DNA from: Nannocystis exedens
GTDB taxonomy: Bacteria; Myxococcota_A; Polyangia; Nannocystales; Nannocystaceae
NCBI RefSeq assembly: GCF_002343915.1
Contig: NZ_NETK01000001.1
Location: 3,854,001-3,918,000 of the forward strand
DNA length: 64,000 bases
Direction of reading: 5' to 3'
The position numbers and the translations under genes are program-made. Each line of letters opens with the position of its first letter. Position 1 is the stretch's first letter. A model generated the notes under the pieces. The model worked only from the letters and a program-made list of their open reading frames with translations, was not told where the DNA came from and searched no databases. Shown in pieces: positions 56,670-64,000 of the stretch.

Positions 56670-59600
56670 ATGATCCGCGAACATCACGGTGAGGAGACCG
56701 CGCCGACCCTCGAGATCCAGTCGACGGAGCAGCCGGCGTTCGAGCCGGCGGCGCACGGCGGCGTGGCGCGGCCGGGCCAGCCCAAGTTCGCCCGGGGCAC
56801 CCTCATCGACCGCTACGTCCTGCTCGAGCACGTCGGCGCCGGCGCCATGGGCGTCGTCTACGGCGCTTACGACCCCGAGCTCGACCGCAAGATCGCCCTC
56901 AAGTTCCTCAAGTCTCACGACCGCGACTACAAGGCGCGCGCCCGGCTGATCCGCGAGGCCCAGGCGCTCGCCCGGCTGGCCCACCCGAACGTCGTCACCG
57001 TCTATGACGTCGGCACCTTCGGCGACGAGGTGTTCGTGGCGATGGAGTACGTCCACGGCGTGACGCTGCGGCAATGGTTGACCGCGCGCCGGCGCGACTG
57101 GCGAGACATCGTCGCCGTCTTCGGCGCCATCGGCTGCGGCCTGGCCGCCGCCCACGACGCCGGCCTCGTCCACCGCGACCTCAAGCCCGAGAACATCATG
57201 ATCGGCGTCGACGACCGCGTGCGCGTGATGGACTTCGGCCTCGCGCGCGCCGCCGTCGGCGAGTCGCGCGAGGACCTCGCCGCGCCCCCGCCCGACCAGC
57301 CGGTCGAGCTGACCCGCACCGGCACCTTGCTCGGCACGCCGGCCTACATGGCCCCGGAGCAGTGGGAGGGCCTCGAGGCCGACGCGCGCACCGATCAGTT
57401 CGCGTTCTGCGTCGCCCTGTGGGAGGCGCTCTACGGCTCGCGGCCGTTCTGCGGCGAGACCCCGTCGGCGCTGCTCCTGGCGATCACCCGCGGCGACATC
57501 ACCCCGCCGCGCGACGGTCGCCGCGCCCCGCCGTGGCTGCGGCGCCTGCTCGAGCGCGGCCTCGCCGTCGACCCCGCCGCGCGCTGGCCGTCGATGACGG
57601 TCCTGCTCGCCGAGCTGACGCGCGACCACCAGGCGCCGAAGCGCCGCCTCGGGGTGCTGTTCTTCGGCTTGCTCGCGCTCGCGGCCGCCGCCCTGGCCGC
57701 GCGCCGGATCGACCAGCGGCGGGAAGCGGCGGAGGCGGCCCGGCTCGAGAGCGAGGAGCGGGCGGCCCGGGCCGACGAGGACCGCAAGAAAGCCGAGTCG
57801 ATCGCGCGCAACCAGGAGATCTGGCGCCTCTCGACGATCGGCGCCCACGAGCGCGACGCCCTCGCGCTGGCCCTCGCGGCGCTCGCGCCGTTCGCCCCGG
57901 GCTTCGACGACGCGCCGCAGGTGGTCATCGACGCCCTCGCCGGGGCCATGCAGGCCATGCTGCCGGTGGCGACGATCCCGATCCAGGAGCAGTCGCCGCG
58001 GGCCGTCGAGCTGTCCGACGACGGCACCTTGCTCGCCGTCCAGTTCGCCGGCGAGGTCGAGCTGTGGTCGACCGATCCGGTGCTGCAGGTCGCCTCCGTC
58101 CCGACCGGCGCCGTCAACCATGCCTTCGTGCGGATCAGCCCCGGCAATCGCTACATCGTCGTCCGCGACGACGACAGTTGCACCGTCCACGCCAGCGACG
58201 GCGGCGCGCGCACGGTCCAGGTGCCCCACTGTCACGATCTCGTGTTCGCCCGCGACGACTCGCGGTTCTTCGTCTTGAAGGCGCACACCGGGCCGATCGA
58301 TCGGCACACCTTCACCCTGCTGTTCGACGCCGTCAGCGCCTATCGACCCGACGACGGGCGGCTCTTGTGGTCGACCCCGCTGGCGGCCCGCGGCGCCGCG
58401 CTCGCCCTCGATCCGGGCGACGGGCGGCTCGTCCTCGCCACCGACCAGCTCGCGCCGATCTTCCTCGCCGCCGACACCGGCGCCGCCCTGAGCCCGCTCG
58501 TGTGGCGCGACTTGCCGGCGTGGAACGAATCGTGGGCCAGCCGGCGCGACCCCGCCTCGCTGGCCGTCTCGCCCGACGGCCGCTACATCGCCCTCGCCCA
58601 CCCCTCGGCGGCGGAGGGGGCGCTCGTGTTCGACACCCGGCGTCAGCGCGTCGAGCGGCTGCCTCACCTCGCGCGCACCGTCCTGTTCTCGGCCGACGGG
58701 CGGCGGCTCCTCACCGCCAACAACGACGACGAGCACACCATGGTGTTCCACGCCGCCGCCGACCTCGACAGCGGCGGCTGGGAGCAGTCGCAGCGGATCG
58801 TCGGCAAGCTGCACGACGCCACCCGCGACGACGAGCTCCTGCTCGTCGGTACCGACATTCGCCTGTCGGAGACCCCCAACCTGCGCCAGAGCACCCCGCC
58901 GATCTCCAGCGTCCACGGCGAGCACCTCTCGACCTCGCGGGGCGGCACCCGCTTCGCCATCATCTCCTCGGGCGTCACCTTGTGGGAGTCCGCCGACCCG
59001 CTCGAGGTCGGGCGCTGGACCCCGCCGCTCGGCCAGCAGGTCGTACGATTCGACGAGCGCGAGGTCTCGACCCGCGACGCCGACGGCGTGGTCCGCCTGC
59101 ACGATCGGCGGGGCGAGCGGCCGCCGCTGGTGCTGCCCGAGCCCGACCTCCCCGGCGAGCGCTCGTTCGCGTGGAGCGTCGACGGCGGGATCTGGCGCGA
59201 GCCCGCCGCCAACAGCAAGAACCGCGGGCTCATCCGCTTCTACGACGAATGGGGCCGCAAACGCTATTCGCGCGGGTACCTCCCCGGCGGCGGGCGTCAG
59301 ACCGTCGCCCCCGCGGCCCGCGCGGCCCGGATCGCCGCTGCCAACCCTGACGGCAGCGTCGACATCATCGAGCCGCCGGAGTCGACCCCGCTGTGTACGA
59401 TCGCCGGCGACGGCACCCGGGTGCGGGAGGTCCGGATCTCCAGCGAGGGCACCTACGTCGGCGTGCTGCACGACTCGGGCGAGCTGGCGATCTGGTCGAC
59501 CCCTTGGTGCAAGCGGGAGCTCGCCGCCTTCCCGTTCACCATGCCCGACCAGATCTTGACCAGCCTCATCAGCTTCCTCGGCAGCGAGCTGTTCGTCATC

Positions 59601-60188
59601 CGCGACGACAATCGCACCAGCGTGCTCGACCCGGAGACCGGCCTCGAGCGCTGCCTCGCCATCGACACCTGCCCGGGCGCCGAGGCGCGCAAGGGCTTCT
59701 CGATCATCTCGAGCGACGGCCGGTTCCTCCTCACCTCTTGCAGGTCGCGCGACAACCTCGAGGAGGTCCGGCTGTGGGAGGTCGACTCGGGCAGTCAGCT
59801 CGCCAACATCGACTTCTCGGCCTACAGCGGCGTCGCCTACAACCCGGCGCCGCGCTCGCCCGGGCTCGAGGAGGCCGCCCTGCTGGAGTTCGCCCACTCC
59901 GGCGAATTTCTGGTCGCGCGCACGCAGAAGGGCCAATTGGCCGTCCTGAGCGTGCCGGCGCTGGAGGAGCAGCTGCGCTTGCACACGCGCTCGGCCGCCG
60001 ACGACTTTCGCCTGCGCAGCGACGACCGCTTCATCGACGTCCTCGACGCCGAGAGCGGCGCCATTCACACCTACCCGGTCACCCGGGCCGGCCTCGTCGA
60101 AGCCGCCTGTCGCGCCCTCGCGCGGACGGACATCGCGGGGCAGGTCGCCTCCGAGTGCGGGCAGCTCTCCGCCGCGCCCGTCCCTTGA
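56670..60188 (+). CDS. Membrane Ser/Thr protein kinase with a WD40-like propeller
   Basis: A protein of 1172 residues. The kinase domain (about 47-310) has GAGAMGVVY (57-65), A-LKFLK (K about 79), HRDLKPEN (about 168), DFGLAR and GTPAYMAPEQ. A membrane helix (about 328-346) is followed by a charged coiled coil, then about 750 residues of beta-propeller text with V-SPDGRYIALA, F-SADGRRLLTAN and I-SSEGTYVGVLHDSGELAIWS blades. It probably senses a signal outside the membrane and acts with the upstream ECF sigma factor. Confidence 0.93.
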   Translation: MIREHHGEETAPTLEIQSTEQPAFEPAAHGGVARPGQPKFARGTLIDRYVLLEHVGAGAMGVVYGAYDPELDRKIALKFLKSHDRDYKARARLIREAQALARLAHPNVVTVYDVGTFGDEVFVAMEYVHGVTLRQWLTARRRDWRDIVAVFGAIGCGLAAAHDAGLVHRDLKPENIMIGVDDRVRVMDFGLARAAVGESREDLAAPPPDQPVELTRTGTLLGTPAYMAPEQWEGLEADARTDQFAFCVALWEALYGSRPFCGETPSALLLAITRGDITPPRDGRRAPPWLRRLLERGLAVDPAARWPSMTVLLAELTRDHQAPKRRLGVLFFGLLALAAAALAARRIDQRREAAEAARLESEERAARADEDRKKAESIARNQEIWRLSTIGAHERDALALALAALAPFAPGFDDAPQVVIDALAGAMQAMLPVATIPIQEQSPRAVELSDDGTLLAVQFAGEVELWSTDPVLQVASVPTGAVNHAFVRISPGNRYIVVRDDDSCTVHASDGGARTVQVPHCHDLVFARDDSRFFVLKAHTGPIDRHTFTLLFDAVSAYRPDDGRLLWSTPLAARGAALALDPGDGRLVLATDQLAPIFLAADTGAALSPLVWRDLPAWNESWASRRDPASLAVSPDGRYIALAHPSAAEGALVFDTRRQRVERLPHLARTVLFSADGRRLLTANNDDEHTMVFHAAADLDSGGWEQSQRIVGKLHDATRDDELLLVGTDIRLSETPNLRQSTPPISSVHGEHLSTSRGGTRFAIISSGVTLWESADPLEVGRWTPPLGQQVVRFDEREVSTRDADGVVRLHDRRGERPPLVLPEPDLPGERSFAWSVDGGIWREPAANSKNRGLIRFYDEWGRKRYSRGYLPGGGRQTVAPAARAARIAAANPDGSVDIIEPPESTPLCTIAGDGTRVREVRISSEGTYVGVLHDSGELAIWSTPWCKRELAAFPFTMPDQILTSLISFLGSELFVIRDDNRTSVLDPETGLERCLAIDTCPGAEARKGFSIISSDGRFLLTSCRSRDNLEEVRLWEVDSGSQLANIDFSAYSGVAYNPAPRSPGLEEAALLEFAHSGEFLVARTQKGQLAVLSVPALEEQLRLHTRSAADDFRLRSDDRFIDVLDAESGAIHTYPVTRAGLVEAACRALARTDIAGQVASECGQLSAAPVP

Positions 60189-60385
60189 TGCGAGTGTAAA
60201 ACGATCGACGAGGGCGGCCCGACCGCCGACGATCCGACCCCTGGGCTCGCCGCTCCGGCATCAATGTACGGACCCGCGAATGATCGCAGCACGAGCCTGC
60301 TTTGCGCCACGGCGCCGGGCCCGGCGGATCTTCGTCGGCGGTAACACGGGCGTAACGATCTGCGATTCGCTAACGTGACGCTCAA

Positions 60386-62431
60386 ATGGAAATGCGTCTT
60401 TCTCCGAAGTCCTCGCGTCGTCCGCGGCCGCTCGCGCTCGGCGCTCTCGTCTTCCCGCTCGTCGCCTGCGACCCCGCCGGGGCCGACGGCGAGTCGCTGC
60501 CCACCTGGGAGGAGTTCCGCGCGGCTGCCACGCGCCACGTCGACGGCCAGCCGCGCTACGTCGTCGACGGCGACATCCCGGTCAGCCTCGACCAGCTCGC
60601 GGACGCCTACGCCGACCTCGTCGCCGCGCGCGAGGGCGCCGCTCCGCGCAGCATCGTCAACCTCCACGACGGCGCGTTCGACCGCTGGCGGGAGGGCGAG
60701 GAGCACGAGCTCACCTATTGCGTGTCGGACGAGTTCGGCGCGCGCAAGGATCGGGCCGTGCGCGAGATGGCCGAGGCGGCGCGGTCGTGGGAGCAGGCCG
60801 CGCACGTCGACTTCCGCTACCGGCCCGCCGGCGACGCCGACTGTCGGCCCGGCGCCGCCGCCCTGTTCGCGGTGCGGCCGTGGGACAGCGGCGGCGCCAT
60901 GGCCTTCTTCCCGGCGATGCCCCAGTCGACGCGGATCCTCTACGTCGATTACGCCGACTTCGACGACAACCCCGACTGGCGGACCGCGACCCCGCGGATC
61001 ACCACCGTCGGCGTCCTGCGCCACGAGCTCGGGCACGTCCTCGGCCTGCGCCACGAGCACACCCGTGTCGCCTCCAGCGTCTGCTTCGAGGACAATTCGT
61101 GGGCCGAGCTGGGCGAGTACGATCATCGCTCCGTCATGCATTATCAGTGGTGTACCGGCGGCGTCTCCTCCACCGATTACACGCTGACGATCGCCGACCA
61201 GGAGGGCGCGCGCACCCTCTACGGCCCGCCCGCCGTGGTCCTGCACCAGCCGCGGGTCGCCGTCGACTTCGACCACGACGGCCGCAGCGACCTCGCGATG
61301 ACCGGCGCCACCGCCTGGAAGGGCGTGCCCGTCGCGTTCGCGGGGTCCGGCCGGGCCTTCGAGGTCACGAACCTCGACGCCGCCGCCCTCGCCGCCGCCG
61401 CCGGCCGGCACGGCGTCCAGATCGCCACTGGCGACTTCGACGGCGACGGCCGCACCGACCTCGTCCTCACCGGCGCCCCCGACTGGAAATCATTGGTCCT
61501 CGCCCGCTCCCGCGGCGACGGCAGCTTCGCCGTCACGACCCCCGCCCTGGGCGACTGGCATCGATGGGCCGCCCGCGACAACGCGCATTTGCTCGCCGGC
61601 GACTTCGACGGCGACGGCCGCACCGACCTCGCCCTGCTCGGCGACGAATCGGCGGACCGCATCGCCGTCGCCCTGTCGCGCGGCGACGGCGGCTTCGAGC
61701 TCGCCGAGCACACCGGCGACGAATTCCCCGTCTGGGCCGCCGCCCCCGGCGTGCGCACGATCGCCGGCGACTTCGACGGCGACGGCACCACCGACCTCGC
61801 CCTCGCCGGCGACCGCCGTGAGCCCTCGCTCCCCCTCGCCCTGTCGCGCGGCGACGGCTCGTTCGACGTCGTCCGCCGGCCCGCGCGCAGCTTCGCCACC
61901 GCCGCCGCCGCCGCCGACGCCGTCGTCCTCCCCGGCGACTTCGACGGCGACGGCACCACCGACCTCGCCGTCACCGGCCCCGCCGGCTGGAAGAGCTTGC
62001 CCGCCGCCCTCTCCAACGGCGACGGCTCCTTCACCTTCGCCGACTCGCCGACCGCTGCGCTCGGCGACTGGGCCGAGGAGGCCGGCACGCGCGTCTTGCC
62101 GGGCGACTTCGACGGCGACGGCAAGACCGACCTCGCCCTCGTCGGCCGCGCCGACGCCGTCCCGCTCGCGCTGTCCCGCGGCGACGGCACCTTCGCGCTC
62201 GCCCAGCCGGCCCGCACCACCTTCGGCGGCCGGCTCAAGACCGGCGCCCAGGTCGTCGTCGGCGACTTCGACGGCGACGGCCGCAGCGACCTCGCCATGA
62301 CCGGCCCCGCCGACTGGCACACGCTCCCCACCGCCTACTCCAACGGCGACGGCTCCTTCACCCTCGCCGACGAACCCGCCGGCGAATTCGCCGTCCTGGC
62401 CGGCCACGAGGGCGCGCGCCTGCTCGAATAG
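60386..62431 (+). CDS. Metzincin metalloprotease with seven FG-GAP repeats
   Basis: A protein of 681 residues with a lipoprotein-like signal (V-FPLVAC). The zinc site HELGHVLGLRHEH (213-225) is the HExxHxxGxxH metzincin motif, with V-MHYQWCTGG downstream as the Met-turn. That places it with matrixin- or astacin-like proteases. From about residue 290, seven repeats carry a F-DGDGRTDLALTG-type calcium loop and form a propeller. The protease is probably surface-held or secreted. ATG 60392 is an alternative start. Confidence 0.92.
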   Translation: MEMRLSPKSSRRPRPLALGALVFPLVACDPAGADGESLPTWEEFRAAATRHVDGQPRYVVDGDIPVSLDQLADAYADLVAAREGAAPRSIVNLHDGAFDRWREGEEHELTYCVSDEFGARKDRAVREMAEAARSWEQAAHVDFRYRPAGDADCRPGAAALFAVRPWDSGGAMAFFPAMPQSTRILYVDYADFDDNPDWRTATPRITTVGVLRHELGHVLGLRHEHTRVASSVCFEDNSWAELGEYDHRSVMHYQWCTGGVSSTDYTLTIADQEGARTLYGPPAVVLHQPRVAVDFDHDGRSDLAMTGATAWKGVPVAFAGSGRAFEVTNLDAAALAAAAGRHGVQIATGDFDGDGRTDLVLTGAPDWKSLVLARSRGDGSFAVTTPALGDWHRWAARDNAHLLAGDFDGDGRTDLALLGDESADRIAVALSRGDGGFELAEHTGDEFPVWAAAPGVRTIAGDFDGDGTTDLALAGDRREPSLPLALSRGDGSFDVVRRPARSFATAAAAADAVVLPGDFDGDGTTDLAVTGPAGWKSLPAALSNGDGSFTFADSPTAALGDWAEEAGTRVLPGDFDGDGKTDLALVGRADAVPLALSRGDGTFALAQPARTTFGGRLKTGAQVVVGDFDGDGRSDLAMTGPADWHTLPTAYSNGDGSFTLADEPAGEFAVLAGHEGARLLE

Positions 62432-63272
62432 ACCCCGCGACCCGCGGCCGCCGAATCGGTGCCCGGCGCCGATTCGGCGGTCCAACAATCACAGCATCCG
62501 CCGTCGCTCGAAGCAGGTGCGGTCCGGCTCGAGTCCGCGGCAAGTCGAGTCGAACCGCGCACTGCTGGAACAGCACTCGTCACGCGTCCGTCGACCTCGG
62601 TGACGACCAGCGCCAGTCGCCACAGCCGGACGGGCGGTGTGTCGGCGGGTGCCTCCCCGACAGCGGATAGCGACCGATCGCCCAGATCCCCGCCCGACCG
62701 GATGTCTTGAAAAAGCAGCTCGCTCCGCCCAGGTCCGCGCTTCGGGCCGGGACGTACGTGCAGCTCCGGCGCTCCGAGCTGCCGCAGTTCTTCGAGCTGC
62801 GCGGCGAGATCGATCGCACGCACCTCGCCCGTACGGCCGCGACATCGACGACACCGAACGGCTCTCCTCTCTCCCCGTCCGCGCGCTCCAGGACAGCGAC
62901 CCGCGCGCTGCACCACTTCGGTCTCGAAGAAACATCCACGAGGCTCGGCGCGGGTCCGCAAGATCGCCCGCAGCGCAGGCTCGCAACGGACACCCTCGCG
63001 CAGCTCGCCGACGACACTGTCGTGGTCCGAATCCGCCGCGAAGTGGAGCGACACGCAACGCCAGCTCCTCGCAAACAATCCGCGCATCCTGTTCTCTCCG
63101 ACCGAGCCAACGGCGATACCGCGCAGCCCGGCGACGACTCGTTCGTGGCCCGAATCCGCGGCGAAGTGGAGCGATCACCAGGCCGATCTTCGTCCGCAGC
63201 GTAGACGGACCTGCCTTCGCCAGCACCGGGTGATGCCCCTCGCCACTTTCGCGCGCCCTCACCACCCCGGAA
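62432..63272. other. Gene-poor region with a 123-bp direct repeat
   Basis: 841 bp at a convergent junction with no reading frame of coding character. Text around CCGAATCCGC-x-GCGAAGTGGA recurs at 63028-63052 and 63151-63175 with related upstream sequence (GCAGC-x-CG-x-CGACGAC), so a duplicated segment of at least 60 bp is present. The 14-bp-period repeats are absent. Confidence 0.6.
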
Positions 63273-64000
63273 TCAATCGAGCGCCCGCAGCTCGATGCGC
63301 GCCACGCCGAGGCGGATTTGTCGGGTCCCCGGGCGGCGTTCGACCAGCGACGCCGCGTCGGCGACCCCGAGCCGGCCGAGCTGCGTGCGCGCGCGGTGGA
63401 TGCAGATGTTCAGGTGGTTGTCGTCCATGCGCAGCATTTTGAGCAGCTCGTCGGCCGTCAGCCAGCCTTGCTCCGCAGCCGGCAGCCCGGCCCGCTCGTC
63501 GGCGAGGCGTCGGCGCGCCAGCAGCAGCAGCACGTAGTGATGCGCCCGGCGCTGCAGGTCGAGGCGGCGGTCGCCGCAGCACGCCACCAGCTCGACCCGC
63601 TCCTCGTCGCGGCTGAACGCGAAGCACAGCCGCAGGTTGGCCACGCACAGCCCGCCGTCGCTCTCTTGCCACGTCCCGGCGCAGAACTTCGGCAGGTACA
63701 CCCGCCAGAGCCCGTCGCCGAGCGCCAGCACCGCCCGGTCGTCGATCGACGCGACCTCGCCGCCGCGCTCGCAGATCCACGAACCTTGCGGATCCTGATA
63801 AATCGAGCACTCCGGCTCTTGTGGGTCTGGCAGCGCCAGATAGCCGCCTTCCCCGACCCGCCATTGGGCTGCCGGCAATTGGTGCGCCATCAGCTGCGGG
63901 CCCGTGGCGTCCTCCAGGTTGAAGACCGCCGATTCGCGCCCGAAGCGGATCTCCGCCCCCTGGCGCAGCACCAGGCGCTCTCCCGCCGCCAGCCGCGCCC
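63273..64000 (-). CDS. FHA-type domain plus winged-helix-like protein, 5' end cut off
   Basis: At least 242 residues; the frame stays open to the window edge. The first visible part (L-AAGERLVLRQGAEIRFGRESAVF) fits the end of an FHA-like fold, and a beta-rich part follows to about residue 150. The C-terminal 90 residues (A-HHYVLLLLARRRLADE, G-WLTADELLKMLRMDDNHLNICIHRARTQLGRLG) match the winged-helix DNA-binding-like region seen in myxobacterial FHA proteins. It probably links kinase phosphorylation to transcription. The start lies beyond 64000. Confidence 0.72.
   Translation of the reverse strand, partial: ARLAAGERLVLRQGAEIRFGRESAVFNLEDATGPQLMAHQLPAAQWRVGEGGYLALPDPQEPECSIYQDPQGSWICERGGEVASIDDRAVLALGDGLWRVYLPKFCAGTWQESDGGLCVANLRLCFAFSRDEERVELVACCGDRRLDLQRRAHHYVLLLLARRRLADERAGLPAAEQGWLTADELLKMLRMDDNHLNICIHRARTQLGRLGVADAASLVERRPGTRQIRLGVARIELRALD

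Noticed and set aside
56178..60068. A 1296-codon minus-strand frame opposite the propeller kinase
   Set aside because: Composition is Arg, Gly, Val and Asp-rich without domains, while the plus strand has a complete kinase.
62489..63265. Overlapping open frames in the gene-poor region
   Set aside because: They are Arg- and Ser-rich on all frames, with no start signal and no recognisable domain.

Overview
This is a very GC-rich chromosomal window with GC-saturated third codon positions. Gene content points to a myxobacterium (Myxococcota, probably Nannocystaceae-like; inferred from gene content, not from a marker gene). The signs are three large Ser/Thr kinases with TPR or propeller tails, an ECF sigma factor, many lipoproteins with FG-GAP or thrombospondin-3 repeats, OmpA/DUF4398 pairs and an FHA/winged-helix protein. 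I placed 57 coding genes and saw no tRNA, rRNA, insertion sequence or CRISPR array.

Layout. 1-6.3 kb: tail of a type II secretion F-domain protein, then a cell-envelope block. 6.8-15.2 kb: ribF, a TPR-like gene, dapA, dapB and, continuing in the same direction with overlapping or near-overlapping genes, a small type II fatty-acid-like set (hotdog, flavin halogenase-family enzyme, ACP, hotdog, ketosynthase, acyltransferase). 15.2-19.4 kb: repeat-rich land bounded by two inverted copies of a large palindromic element, enclosing a DUF4398/OmpA pair, a DUF3309 protein and a Cys-repeat protein. 19.4-34.3 kb: a kinase, a SuhB-like phosphatase, HNH and HXXEE proteins, hydrolases, a thioesterase, SirB1, YceI and a CaiB-type CoA transferase. 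34.5-41.9 kb: secreted or lipoprotein genes, including a 1078-residue FG-GAP protein coupled to an HExxH protein. 41.9-48.8 kb: aroC, a hydrolase, slyX, an AraC-type regulator, a VOC protein, a propeller lipoprotein and a PAS-STAS protein. 49.1-52.6 kb: the peptide-modification-like cassette. 52.9-64 kb: kinase, ECF sigma factor, kinase, metalloprotease, and a truncated FHA protein.

Two things stand out. First, on the minus strand at 49,085-52,636 a 46-residue peptide gene lies between a haem-oxygenase-like (TenA/HDO-type) enzyme and a flavin-dependent halogenase-family enzyme, followed by an Asp/Asn beta-hydroxylase-family enzyme whose start overlaps the halogenase stop. A perfect 12-bp hairpin follows the peptide gene. 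This looks like an undescribed RiPP-type (ribosomally made, modified peptide) pathway.

Second, a dispersed repeat of palindromic decamers, approximately RRRCATGYYY, recurs with an exact 14-bp period (decamer plus 4 nt) at about thirty places. Adjacent decamers can pair across the 4-nt spacer into tetraloop hairpins. Arrays sit at six of nine convergent gene junctions and also inside coding sequences, where they supply start codons, stop codons and signal-peptide residues.
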